Assembly (NCBI GenBank): GCA_001600495.1
Contig: BCKE01000008.1
Location: forward strand, 667,713-731,712
Source of the DNA: Pilasporangium apinafurcum
Lineage: Eukaryota > Oomycota > Peronosporomycetes > Pythiales > Pythiaceae
DNA: 64,000 nucleotides
Direction of reading: 5' to 3'
Within the stretch, counting starts at the first letter, position 1. Every line of letters begins with the position of its first letter. The notes below the pieces were generated by a model. The model did no database searches. It was not told the DNA's origin and saw only the letters and a list, made by a program, of their open reading frames with translations. Shown piece by piece: positions 28,791 through 38,795 of this stretch. A program made the translations under genes and the position numbers.

Positions 28791-30611
28791 ATGAAGCGCG
28801 CACTCGTCCTGCCCGCCTCACTTGGCTGCATCACGATGAGCACAAGCCAAGCAGCCGAATTCTATGGCAATGCGGCCGCTTATATACTTCCGTCTCCTGG
28901 TGATGGTGTCTGTCAGTTCATGTTCTGGCCAGAAACCGTGGGGAAGCAGTACGCTGCACTAAATGCTCATCAATGGGGCAGTGATGCCAGCGCGTGTGGC
29001 CAATGCATGGAAATATGGTGTGATGAGCCGTTTTGTGAATCGAACTCACGAGAGGTAGTACATATTGTGGACCAATGTAAAGAAAGCGAGTGCCGCTATG
29101 GGGATTTGCAGCTTTCTCCGAGCGTGTATCGACAGATTTTGGGTGAGAATCAGAGCGAAATACTATCCAAACCAGCTCGGATTCGCTGGCGGTACACTGA
29201 TTGTCCACGAGAAAAGCAGAATAGGCAGAAACGAAGTAACACCAAGATTTGCCTCGTCCCCAGCAATAACGAGTTCCAAGTTGCGATTCAGCCGTTCAAT
29301 GATGAGGAACCAGTGCAGAGTGTCATGATCAATGGGAAGAAAGCAAAGATGGATGCATACAGACCCTACTTCCATCTTGAAAGCGCAGAAGGAGCGATTG
29401 ATGTATCGCGAGTTCATGTGTCGATGCAATCTGCGACAGGTCGGATGTACAACTACATCGTGACACTTGTCAGTGGCGAATGTGTGGAAGTGCATTATGA
29501 CAAAGACTCTTATGAAGCACATATCGCTGATGAAGGATTCCCATTTTCACGTAGTTCTGAAGGCGAGTGGGAGATTGGTTTATCCTCGACATTATCATCG
29601 TCATCATCTTCGGCCTCCTTCTCTTCGTCATTGTCAGGCTCATCCGCATTCCCTTTGTCACCTGATGTACCTGCATCCACTTCGACGCTTTCATCCATGA
29701 CACCAACATCATCACCACCTATGCCATCAATAGCTTCACTTCCGGATCCAGATACTACACCAACTCCAGGAAATGTGCAAGAGATAATGACGCCATCGAT
29801 AGAGACATCCTCGTCAACTGGAAGTTCAGCAGTACCAGTATCTCCAGTAGCGAGTGAACCCACGAGCATCCCTCCAGTTCCGCCACAGACTAGCCATACC
29901 GACGGCTCCATGCATTCTTCCAGCACAGGTACAAATGATGAGACTACAGAATTGACACCAACCAATACTCCTTCATCAGTAGAGTTGCCTCCAGAACCAG
30001 TGTTAACCACCTCAACGCCATCTATGGGATTTTCTCCAGCCCCTGCAACCAACGAAGGTCCAGTAGTATCAGTTGAAGAAATTGATAACGTGTCGACCAC
30101 AACCAGCCCCACGGCAAATGCTACGCCTCAAGTAGCGGCGCCGATTACGACCGGTCCATCTGCTTCTTCTCCTTCGCCATCAACACAAAAGCCACAGTCT
30201 TCGTCTTCTTCACTTCCTTACGAATCCTCATCCTCGGCTAGCACAACGGGATCTCTGCTTGATACTGGTAATACCTCACCCATGTCGAACTCTACAGGAT
30301 ACTCACATGCCGAAGACAATAACAATGGAAGCAGTGCATCCCAAGACAAGAGCGAGACAGCAACATTCGCGACGTCGTCTATGTTCACGAGTCCATTTTT
30401 CTTTGCAGCCGTTATCCTCGCGATCGCTGGTTGCGTCGGCTCCATCGTAGCATACAGGGCTAAGCGACAACGGCGGCGAAGCAATGAACTATTACGACTG
30501 CAACAACAGCACCTCACCACACATCCATTTTTTATACACACAATGGCGACAGATGCACATAGAAGTTATACGCACATGGCTTCAGATGATCATACCTTGG
30601 CGATGCTGTAG
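28791..30611 (+). CDS. Membrane-anchored expansin-like protein
   Basis: Predicted wall-loosening, non-enzymatic carbohydrate-binding protein. Residues 1-22 form a signal peptide (MKRALVLPASLGCITMSTSQAA). The double-psi beta-barrel follows (about 23-140): SACGQCMEIWCDEPFC with paired cysteines, VHIVDQCKESEC and YGDLQLSPSVYRQI, the expansin-type D-L-S-x-x-x-Y/F-x-x-I region. A second beta-rich domain (about 155-245, KICLVPSNNEFQVAIQPFND..) corresponds to the expansin C-terminal binding domain. Then comes a long Ser/Thr/Pro-rich stalk (about 260-530), probably heavily O-glycosylated, a single transmembrane helix (about 535-558, SPFFFAAVILAIAGCVGSIV) and a basic cytosolic tail (RAKRQRRRSNELL). 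Expansins are normally soluble and about 250 aa, so the stalk and anchor are unusual. Confidence 0.85.
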   Translation: MKRALVLPASLGCITMSTSQAAEFYGNAAAYILPSPGDGVCQFMFWPETVGKQYAALNAHQWGSDASACGQCMEIWCDEPFCESNSREVVHIVDQCKESECRYGDLQLSPSVYRQILGENQSEILSKPARIRWRYTDCPREKQNRQKRSNTKICLVPSNNEFQVAIQPFNDEEPVQSVMINGKKAKMDAYRPYFHLESAEGAIDVSRVHVSMQSATGRMYNYIVTLVSGECVEVHYDKDSYEAHIADEGFPFSRSSEGEWEIGLSSTLSSSSSSASFSSSLSGSSAFPLSPDVPASTSTLSSMTPTSSPPMPSIASLPDPDTTPTPGNVQEIMTPSIETSSSTGSSAVPVSPVASEPTSIPPVPPQTSHTDGSMHSSSTGTNDETTELTPTNTPSSVELPPEPVLTTSTPSMGFSPAPATNEGPVVSVEEIDNVSTTTSPTANATPQVAAPITTGPSASSPSPSTQKPQSSSSSLPYESSSSASTTGSLLDTGNTSPMSNSTGYSHAEDNNNGSSASQDKSETATFATSSMFTSPFFFAAVILAIAGCVGSIVAYRAKRQRRRSNELLRLQQQHLTTHPFFIHTMATDAHRSYTHMASDDHTLAML

Positions 30612-30733
30612 CCAGTAGGAGAAATGTCAATGGATGTCTAATCCAAAGTACTATTTACCCCGATTGCTGGAACGAGACAGATCCGCTTTCTTGGCCGCAC
30701 GTTAAGATATACAGCAGCAAACTATTTAATCTC

Positions 30734-31000
30734 TCACGCGATATAGTTTGTACCGAGAACAAGGTTCATCGCGCACATGGTATCGATCCACACTGAGGCA
30801 GAGCTCTGAGCATTGAACTTGGAAATGTTGCGAGTAGCTGCTTCAATCACATTACCAGCTGATGCCGGTGCCATCAGAATGTCCATTATCACGAATGAAG
30901 TCGATCCAGACTCACCAAACATGGCATAAGATCTGCGTCGTGCATCACGAGGGTATTCTGGTTTAGGAATTCGCAACGTTTTGCATGTATATAGACTCAT
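30734..31000 (-). CDS. Possible small protein, unrecognised
   Basis: 88-aa open frame starting at an ATG 70 bp from the divergent PYM start. The sequence (KPEYPRDARRRSYAMFGESG, then a moderately hydrophobic stretch and ISKFNAQSSASVWIDTMCAM) has protein-like composition and loosely recalls the N-terminal/membrane segment of mitochondrial Rieske proteins, but no cluster-binding domain follows and the similarity may be chance. No alternative gene occupies this interval. Confidence 0.35.
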   Translation of the reverse strand: MSLYTCKTLRIPKPEYPRDARRRSYAMFGESGSTSFVIMDILMAPASAGNVIEAATRNISKFNAQSSASVWIDTMCAMNLVLGTNYIA

Positions 31001-31070
31001 GTACCAAATATCCGCAGCCTCAAATAATGACCATCACTCTTTAAATCGAATATAAACAACAACAAACGAA

Positions 31071-31837
31071 ATGGATCGATCGACACGATCGTCGTCTGCG
31101 CTTCCACTTCCGGTGGGCGCGATCCGCAGGGAAGATGGCCAAGTGATAGTTCCGGCGTCGAAACGCGCAGACGGATCCACACGGAAGCCTATCCGCATCC
31201 GTCAGGGCTACATCCCACAGGAAGAAGTGCCGAAATACAAGACCGTCGCACAGCGCGTAAGTGAATGGATATGGAACTGTTGACGTGCTATGCAGGTGGA
31301 TTTATGTGATCTGTCTATTATTTATTGATATAGCGACGGGAAGCGGAAGAAAAAGCACAAGCAGCTGCTCAGGTGGATGAGAAGAAGGGCGACACCGTGT
31401 CAGTGGACGACAAGGAACTGTCGTTAGAGTCGTTGTCGCTAGAACAGAAGCAGAAAACCCCATCAGCATCAGCGTCTGTGGCACGTCGACAGCGGAAGGA
31501 AGAGGAAAAAAATGTGGACATCACAGAAACTCTGACAGGTGACGATTCAAAAGAGAAGAAGCCACGTAGCTCGCAGCTTAAACAAGAACTGACCAAGATC
31601 AATAAAACGCTGAAAGAAATCGGGAAATTAGAGACCAGAGAGCAAGAAGGTAACACATTGACGCACCAGCAGAAAAACAAAATCGCACGAAAGCAACCAC
31701 TGCAACAAAAACGCAACGAGATCATCGCCGAGCTCAACGGCGCCACGGTTCAAACCAATAGTAGCAGTAGTAGTCACGACAACACCATTCGTTCTAGCAC
31801 TTCCAGCCCCCGGAAGTTCGTAGCAATCAGTCTGTAA
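31071..31837 (+). CDS. PYM1: PYM (partner of Y14 and Mago)
   Basis: Ribosome-associated factor that removes the exon-junction-complex core (Y14-Mago) from spliced mRNA. Two exons, 31071-31256 and 31334-31837, separated by a 77-nt GT-AG intron; 229 aa. The N-terminal Mago-Y14-binding motif is well kept: GQVIVPASKRADGSTRKPIR followed by IRQGYIPQEEVPKYK. The rest is charged and probably disordered, with Lys/Glu/Gln-rich segments and a conserved C-terminal helix region (SQLKQELTKINKTLKEIGKL.. KNKIARKQPLQQKRNEI), as in animal PYM. Its presence fits an intron-rich genome with a working EJC. Confidence 0.92.
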
Positions 31838-31937
31838 GCTTACATGCCTCCATAGCAAACAGTGATTAGACTGTACAACATGACAAAATTGCCCATCGTG
31901 TTCATTATTTGATGTAATAAATTGGATGGAATGATCG

Positions 31938-33191
31938 TTAAGATGATTCTACCGCGTCGGTGACTGTAGCTTCTGGGTCAGTCATGCCGTCGATCCATCC
32001 CCACGCGATGACGGAGATGCGACCTTCGTCACGCACTGGCACATCCTGCAGAATACCATGGCGCCATAGAATATTGGTGTCTTTCGCGAAGCAATAGACA
32101 CAACCATCGGGTTGTGGGACGCTCACGACGGTCTTGGTCTCAGCATGTTCAAATGCAGCATCACGCGTTGCACCAAACGACACTCCAACCGTGAAATTCT
32201 GAATGGCAGCAATATCTGGTTTCACAGCAGCCGCGTCAAAATGGAACGGTTTCCATTGAGATGTATCTTTGTACCAGTTGAAGCGCGTAGCCTTGATTGA
32301 CAATTTAAAAAAATTCTGGATGCGATCCGTGATGAGCGTGAACGTTGGGCAGTTTGTCTTCCAGCGCGTTTTATCATCGACGATCAAGTGCGTGCCATCG
32401 ATCTTGTCATTACCGTGCCACATCTTCAGCAATCTCTCCTTAGGGATGCCACACGCGTCAAGTTCAGCGATCAGTTTCGCATACAGCTCACCTTTCTTGA
32501 AATCGCTAAAGAGATTCGGCACCAATACGACATCTCTCGAAGTCAACGGCGTCGAAAACGTATCTTTAGCCGTGCCTAAATCGTACGTGATACGCAGATC
32601 CACAGGTTTTGCCATGGGTTCAAAACATTCGGTGTTTTTCTTGGTCGGTCGACGCTTCTCTTTTTGTTTCTTTTTTTCCTTCTTGTCTTTCTCTTTCTTC
32701 TCATCTTCTTTTTTCTGCTCCTTCGCTTCCTTTTTCGCATGATCCTCGTTCTCCTTCTTCTTCTTTTCCTCTTTATCTTTCTTTTTGCTCTCCTTCTTGT
32801 CCTTCTTCGCTGCTTTCTTCATTTCAGCCTTCGATTCGCCATCCGTCTTATCTGCAACGGCTGGTGTATTCTCCGTCGTTGCGTGTTTTTTCTCCGGAAT
32901 CGTCACAAAATGGTTCAGCTTGCAATCTTCTCCATATTTGCATGTTCCTGTCTTCCAATAATGCGGACATAGTTGCTTATCATGGACATACTTGCAGTTT
33001 TGGTTTTTGCATTTCTTCTTCATGAACAATCGGCAGACCGTCTTGAAGAGCCCATCGCTGTCCTCAAAATGCACAGGTGCACTCGGTGGCTTTGTCTCCT
33101 TAGTAGTTTCTGCCACTGGCTTCGCCTCTGGTGCTGGAGCTGCCACTGGAGTTGGAGTTGGAGTTGGAGCTGGCACTTCTACGTCTGCCAT
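31938..33191 (-). CDS. CCCH zinc-finger + AlkB-like 2-oxoglutarate dioxygenase
   Basis: 417-aa protein joining RNA-binding and oxidative demethylase-type modules. The ATG at 33191 (MADVEVPAP, good context AACATGG) is preferred over 33212. After a Pro/Ala/Thr repeat come two CCCH fingers: C-x7-C-x4-C-x3-H (CRLFMKKKCKNQNCKYVH) and C-x8-C-x5-C-x3-H (CPHYWKTGTCKYGEDCKLNH). A long Lys/Glu-rich segment follows (about 125-190). The C-terminal domain (about 200-410) has the jelly-roll signatures of Fe(II)/2OG enzymes: HFD (H317, D319), then H378 in ILWRHGI and R391 in RISVIAWG, with KATRFNWYKD upstream as in AlkB N-x-Y. Likely acts on nucleic acid, probably RNA given the fingers; substrate is inference. 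Confidence 0.85.
   Translation of the reverse strand: MADVEVPAPTPTPTPVAAPAPEAKPVAETTKETKPPSAPVHFEDSDGLFKTVCRLFMKKKCKNQNCKYVHDKQLCPHYWKTGTCKYGEDCKLNHFVTIPEKKHATTENTPAVADKTDGESKAEMKKAAKKDKKESKKKDKEEKKKKENEDHAKKEAKEQKKEDEKKEKDKKEKKKQKEKRRPTKKNTECFEPMAKPVDLRITYDLGTAKDTFSTPLTSRDVVLVPNLFSDFKKGELYAKLIAELDACGIPKERLLKMWHGNDKIDGTHLIVDDKTRWKTNCPTFTLITDRIQNFFKLSIKATRFNWYKDTSQWKPFHFDAAAVKPDIAAIQNFTVGVSFGATRDAAFEHAETKTVVSVPQPDGCVYCFAKDTNILWRHGILQDVPVRDEGRISVIAWGWIDGMTDPEATVTDAVESS
33136..33175. repeat. GTTGGA-type hexanucleotide repeat
   Basis: Short imperfect hexamer tandem (about six copies) inside the 5' coding part of the CCCH/AlkB gene, encoding its Pro-Thr/Pro-Ala dipeptides. Likely length-variable between strains. 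Confidence 0.6.
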
Positions 33192-34465
33192 GTTGCTACA
33201 AATGTCAATCAATCGCTCAATTACCGATCTTCCGTTTCTACTCGAGCAACTTCAAAAGAGAAACGAAAACTGGTGGTGTGTGTCTACTTTCGTAATTAAT
33301 TTATGGTGAATGACATGGCTGAGGTTTTTTTCCTTCACTTCCTTTAGTTGTTTCTTTGGAGGGGAGGTGGCCCCTCCCCTCCCCTGTGCACCTTCTTTCC
33401 CGTTTTCTCACGCACACTGCTTTTCCATGGGGAGAGATGAAATAAAACCTCATAACATGAAGCGTTCAGCGTAGTGATTGGGTAAATTGTTAACATTCCA
33501 CCAATGAACGCCGACTGCGGCAGTTTGAGCCTTTGCGACTGTAGGCTTCTACTTCAAGAACTGGCGTTATTTGTTCCTACGCATCCTCTCCAGGCTATAT
33601 CCGGTTACAGTACTGCTCGCAATGTGAATGAAACATATTGCACCCACTCTTCGTAATGCAACGACCAGGACGTATACTACCACCTTCTCTCCTCCCTCTG
33701 GCACTATTATTAAAGGAATAAACGCGTTTTATCGTTCCTTCGAATAAAAATACATCCTGTAACTTACCAGAACATGGAACTATAATCTCATCCAGCCGTA
33801 GAAAATAGTATCCCATGCATCATGGCAGTCTGTGGTTGTTCGCATCCATCTGCACTGCTATTCTGTTAGGGGGCAGAAGCTTGTTGTCCGCTTCCTTCTA
33901 TAATTATGGGCCAAACGTGTGGATTGAAGGCTATTCCTGGTGGATTTTCTTGGCGATAGGGTGTGGATCCTTATCGTTTGTAATCTCATACAAACTGACC
34001 GTGATTGTGGGTCTGTGCGGTTTGCGTGTATGCAGCTAACTATAAATTGGGGGAAGAAAGAGATTCATCTACAAAAAACCTCGGGACAAACACACAACCG
34101 CATGTTGCCTACTCTCAATCTTCAACTCTCTTCTGGCAAGCTGGAGTGCGTATGTGGGCGTTAACCCGAGGTTTTAAGGTTTAAGTGGCTCGAACGAGGG
34201 AGATGATCACGCTTTGCCGTTTTCTACGAGGGGAGGGGACAGATCCCCGAGGTTTTTTCTTTGCTTCGCCCTCCTCCCTTCCTCCACACTTTCGCTGTGG
34301 GCGATCCCCTGTGTGTTTTGTGTGGGTTTGCTCTCTGTGTGAGTTCCCAGTTTATATTTGCTGCGGTTCCAAGACAATAGCAAACAGCCCCAGTGCGCTC
34401 CAATTTCCAAATTTTGGAATTCTCAAGCAAATTTTTGGCTTTTTGAACCAACTAGAAACACAAAA
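33192..34465. other. Long intergenic region, divergent promoter
   Basis: 1.27 kb between the CCCH/AlkB gene (minus) and the HMGB gene (plus). A GC-rich inverted repeat (GGGGAGG .. CCTCCCC) lies at about 33360-33385. An open stretch at 33815-34039 would encode a 74-aa hydrophobic peptide with about three possible membrane segments (NVWIEGYSWWIFLAIGCG..); it may be a small membrane protein or chance. Otherwise nothing recognised. Confidence 0.4.
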
Positions 34466-35174
34466 ATGGCGCGCGGAGTGGGAAGACCGAAGAAGACGGA
34501 TGCCAAGGGCGGCGATGTGACTGTACGCAAAGCTCGCAAGAAGAAAGACAAGAATGCTCCGAAGCGCGCGCTGTCGGCTTTTATGTTCTTCAGCAACGAT
34601 ATCCGTGAAAACGTGAAGCGCGAGATGCCGGAGCTCCGATTCTTGGAAATCTCGTCCGAAATTGGACGACGATGGAAGGAGATCTCGGATGAAGAACGAC
34701 GACCTTATGATGAATTGGCTGCTGCTGACAAGCGGCGGTACCAAGAGGAGAAGGAAGACTATGTCCCAGACCCATCGTTTGAGGTATGTTATGGTTATTT
34801 AATCTCTGAGTGAAGGTGTGGATAGTTTTGCTGATTGATATTATGTATCTTGATAATAGGCAACCAAGTCCACTCGCAAGAAGAAGGACCCGGATGCCCC
34901 GAAGCGTGCATTGTCTGCCTACTTCTTCTTCTGCAACGAAATCCGTGAGCAAGTGCGTGCAGAAAACCCAAATAAGAAGATTACGGAAATTGCAACGTTG
35001 CTCGCTGAAAAGTGGCGTGCGCTGCCTGATAAGAAGCGTGCCAAGTACCAAAAGATGCACGAAGAAGCCAAGCACCGATACCAAGAAGAGATGGATGCAT
35101 ACAATGCTGGTAAGGGTGGTGCTGAAGAGGAAGATGAGGATGAGGAAGAAGAAGACGATGAAGATGAAGATTAA
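34466..35174 (+). CDS. HMGB-type protein with two HMG boxes
   Basis: Chromatin architectural protein bending DNA without sequence specificity. Two exons, 34466-34783 and 34860-35174 (76-nt intron), 210 aa. Box A: NAPKRALSAFMFFSNDIREN to KRRYQEEKEDY; box B: DAPKRALSAYFFFCNEIREQ to KHRYQEEMDAY. Each box is preceded by a KARKKKD or RKKKDPD basic linker, and the chain ends in an unbroken Glu/Asp tail (about 22 residues), as in animal HMGB1/2. The intron sits exactly between the two boxes. The ATG at 34466 has context AAAAATGG. The N-terminal VGRPKK resembles an AT-hook core (GRPKK). Confidence 0.95.
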
Positions 35175-35900
35175 GCGTCTCTATGCTATGCATGCAACAA
35201 GAGAGAAAGAGAGGAAGAGAGAGAAAGAAAGTGAAGATGCAGCAAGCCCCCTCGCTCAAGTGTCTTGGGATATGCACAAACGAGGGGATTTCTGTTGCAT
35301 TAATCCTGGTGGCGATTTTGCATTTTGCTTTATCCTCGCACTCGACCGTATCAATTGAGGGATAGTATAATAGTATGCGGAAGAAAACGAGAGAAAGAGA
35401 AGAAGGAAGGTGAAATCCGAACCCTATTAGCGCTTGAGAACTTAGGTTGATATATTTTTTTTTATTTTTGGATTTGCCATGTGAATGGAAGACTTGGATT
35501 TTTGTGATATCTGTGTTGGTAAAAGCAGAGAAAACTTGACCAAACAACCTTTTTTAACTTAGTCATAGCATTGCATCTTATGGGACGTGCCGCTGTTTGT
35601 TGATACAGTGATGAAAGATCAAACAACGATAATGTCACTGTGTTAGGAAATTCCAAGTTGAAGTTTATCATTATAGCTCCAACATTCTTTATGGTTTTTT
35701 TTGGTCCGACCATCTGTCATATATGATGATAGCTATAGCTATAGCTACCAGTTAGAGTATGTGACAGATCAATAGCAGGGAGGATACACCTATCATGTGA
35801 AAGAGTGGCTTGTCTGATAGAGACAGAGAGATGTCAGAAAGAAAAAGCAAATCAACCACGTTTTGTATTCCCTTTATGTTTGTTTAGTGTATCTCTCTCT
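35175..35900. other. Intergenic region between convergent genes
   Basis: 3' UTR space of the HMGB gene and the convergent RPC4 gene. It begins with a purine-rich AGAGAGGAAGAGAG tract and contains a short GCTATA tandem near 35730. No gene recognised. Confidence 0.5.
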
Positions 35901-37456
35901 CTATGCAAGCAAGGTATCAAAGTCTGGTGTGACCACCAAGTGCCGTTCTACCCCACCAAGCATGCATAATTGCTGCTCAGTTGGGTCAATGGAGTAAATT
36001 TCTTCACAGAACGAGGGTGTCTGTGCTGTCGCCACATCGAATTGCTTGTCACCGAGGACAAGCATTGTCTTCCCAGATTTGCGGATGACCAACTACAACA
36101 GATTATATTAGGATCAACACACAATCAAATGGACCGAAATGGATTCGCCTTCTTCTTTACCTTGCCAATGAATCCACCAGGTGCCGTCATGAGCGTGTTG
36201 TCAAACAACTGCTCGTTAGAACCACTGTAAACCAGATGTATGTTATGAAAACCAGTAAGAGAATTGTTGTAACCAATACATGCACATAGTATAGTTTGAG
36301 CGTACATGGTCTTTTCAGTGCTTTCGTCTGATTTTGTAGCCGTTGTCCTGGCAGGATTGGATTTAGGTGCTGTCTGTTCGGTTTCCCCCATAGCATCGTC
36401 ATCTTCATCAGATTTCGGTGTAGTGGTCGTCACACTCCCGAGTGGGAGCGTCGTAGGCAGTTGGATGAAGAGTAGCGAGTCATCTGGAAGCATAAGCTGA
36501 CCGGTCTGAACGTCACAAAAAACTGCGCCTGTGCTTTCTGGTTCAGGTTGGCGCGCCACTGGCAACGCCATCGGTTCCATTGCAGATTTCACAACTGGCG
36601 GCCACTGTTTGCATGACAAGAAATCAATCAGCCCATAAAATTCACCACAGAAAGAAGTTTGATGTGAGGATCCCTCACCTGCTCTTCCACATGCATTGAA
36701 TGTATGTCACCATAAGTTGGTTCGACTCCATCCTCGTCATCTAATACACTAATGCCAAGGCCATCGGCAGCGCTTGACTTGACTGTGTTGGTACTTCGTG
36801 GAAGAGCTGCAGCTCCCGATGTACTATATGATGATCCACCAGATAATGTGCCGACAAATGTCACCTGCAGATTGAGTATTCCATTCGGCAATGTGGTCTT
36901 TCATCTATTCAAGCAGGCATTGATCAGGTTGAAACATCGTTTACCTTTCCAGTGGGCAGCATACCTCGACCGCCACGACCACGTCCGCCACGTCCTCCTC
37001 GTCCGCCAAAACCTCCACCACCACCACGTCCACTATGACTACCGCGATCCCGCACGAAATCTCCACGTGGCGGTTTACTTTCTCGCGCATGCCCCTCTGT
37101 TTTAACTGCATCCCCCTCAGGTTGACCTTCGGTACCTGCCCGTCTCTTGGCTGCTTTCGGTACAAACTGCATAGATATATCAATGCTTAGTTCATTGCAT
37201 CAGCTTTCCTAGCAAGAGATAATACAGTCGTCATGGTTACCTTTGGACGGCGTGCACCTGCGCTATTCGTGTCTGTACCTGCCGTGGTTCGGAGTGATCT
37301 ACAGTCATTCAATCAACAACGCGGAATTAATGATTTATCCGCTACATAGTGGCAATATCTTCTTCTTTTTCAGGTAATTGGTTTGACGTACGTTAAGCGC
37401 GCGCTGGAGGCATCGATACGCGTGCGCATAACCTCGTCGCCATTGCTTCCAGCCAT
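35901..37456 (-). CDS. RPC4: RNA polymerase III subunit RPC4 (Rpc53/POLR3D-like)
   Basis: Subunit of RNA polymerase III which, with RPC5, forms the TFIIF-like module used in termination and reinitiation. Seven exons by my reading: 37456-37392 (MAGSNGDEVMRTRIDASSAR), about 37300-37242, about 37169-36945, about 36866-36682, about 36607-36307, about 36231-36161 and about 36091-35901. Markers: KFVPKAAKRRAG, the K/R-F-x-P-K motif; an RGG-rich tract (GGRGGRGGRGRGGRG); and the C-terminal RPC4 domain with LLFIQLPTTLP, APGGFIGK joined to LVIRKSGKTMLVLGDKQFDV, and a VVTPDFDTLLA end. That ending is the usual end of RPC4 proteins (SPDFESLL in animals). Exon joins keep frame throughout. Confidence 0.88.
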
Positions 37457-38795
37457 TTTTGCTGCTAATGGAATGAATGGCTCCAGATATATGATTATAG
37501 AGATCACCTAGATATACAATTATTAATTATCAAATAATATTTGTATTCTACAGGTATTAGGTTTATATAGGTTTTCGAATTGAAGCAAGTAATTGGTGGT
37601 TAATCAATAGTACACCGAGTTGTTCTATTGGCTGATATACGTCACCTTGAATGTTGGTCTCCACCAAAAAAAATCAGGAGCCGACTCTTTGTTTTCTATC
37701 GTCGTCGAAAATGAGAAACATCCACTTTTCTGGATACCTTTGGTGTGAAAAGTTCGACAGGATGGCTTAGTTTTTCTGCTTGTTTTTTGCAAAACTGCAA
37801 CTTTTCACCCAGATGGTCTTGCAAGATGAAGAGTCTCCAACTCGAAACAAGAAACGACGGGTGAGAGCACACTCAGGAAACCCACTGCTCGGGTTGGCGC
37901 GGCGGTTCTGACTTGTTAGTAGTCAGCAAAGAGAATCGGACTGGCGGTCTTGCAACTGAACTGGCGAATGTATCTTTTACTGAGAAGGAAAAGAACGAAC
38001 GCCAAACTACATAAAAGAATCAAAAAGAAACAGGTAGATGAGCTGACGTTCTTCTTTGTACACATCCTAACTGGCATGCTCCCCAGGCGGCTGCACTTTT
38101 GCAATAGAGCCAGTCGCCCATCAGCCTCAGAAGAGGTCCTTCTCCACCAACATTTCGAATCTCTTCCTTGAACAAAATACCTGGTTCTCTCGAATACTTA
38201 AATGAATCAACGAGAAACGGAAGCAACCAATGCAACACACATTCATGCTCTCTTATTCGATGTCGAGGAAAAAAAATAGAAGGTGGGGGTGACGTTACAG
38301 AATCCTATATTTTGTGAGCGAGCGCGACGGCCTGGAAGCGACAGTTTGTCACGGAAATAACTGGAGGATGTTATGTGTGCGATAGTGACTGAACAAGAGA
38401 AACCCAATTGCATCATCTCAGTGCTACCTAACTTCTTCGGTTAACCAAGTGCCGACTACTTATTAGACCTAACCCTACAGTTACTTAGCATAGTAGTACC
38501 GTCGAGACTGTAGGATTTTGTGGGACGAGTGTGCAAGTGTATGGGAGGAGGAGGAGGGTTGGTGGGTGAGCTTCTTGCTCTTGGGTTTGAGGATTTCAGT
38601 TCACAAAAATTCTTGGCGACTGAAAGTTTAGAAGTCGGAAACACCGGAGAAGATCGGGTCCACACGACAAAGTGTGCTAGAGGAGAGTCGGTTAGGCCTT
38701 CGTGCGTGTTTCGTTCTAATCCACAGATTTAATCCGCTGAGGCCATAACTCACGAAAAAGAATTGCAACAGCGGATCCACACCGCAACAGAACGG
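37457..38795. other. Long intergenic region, divergent promoter
   Basis: 1.3 kb between RPC4 (minus) and the MYB gene (plus). AT-rich near 37500-37600 and G-rich near 38540 (GGAGGAGGAGG). Open stretches are short and lack protein-like patterns. No RNA gene recognised. Confidence 0.5.

Noticed and set aside
32609-33025. Plus-strand Ser/Phe/Leu-rich open frames opposite the CCCH/AlkB gene
   Set aside because: They mirror the Lys/Glu-rich coding tract on the other strand; composition is a by-product of AAG/GAG codons.
33355-33390. GC-rich inverted repeat as a terminator or regulatory hairpin
   Set aside because: It lies in an intergenic region of a eukaryote between divergent genes; no function can be assigned from sequence alone.
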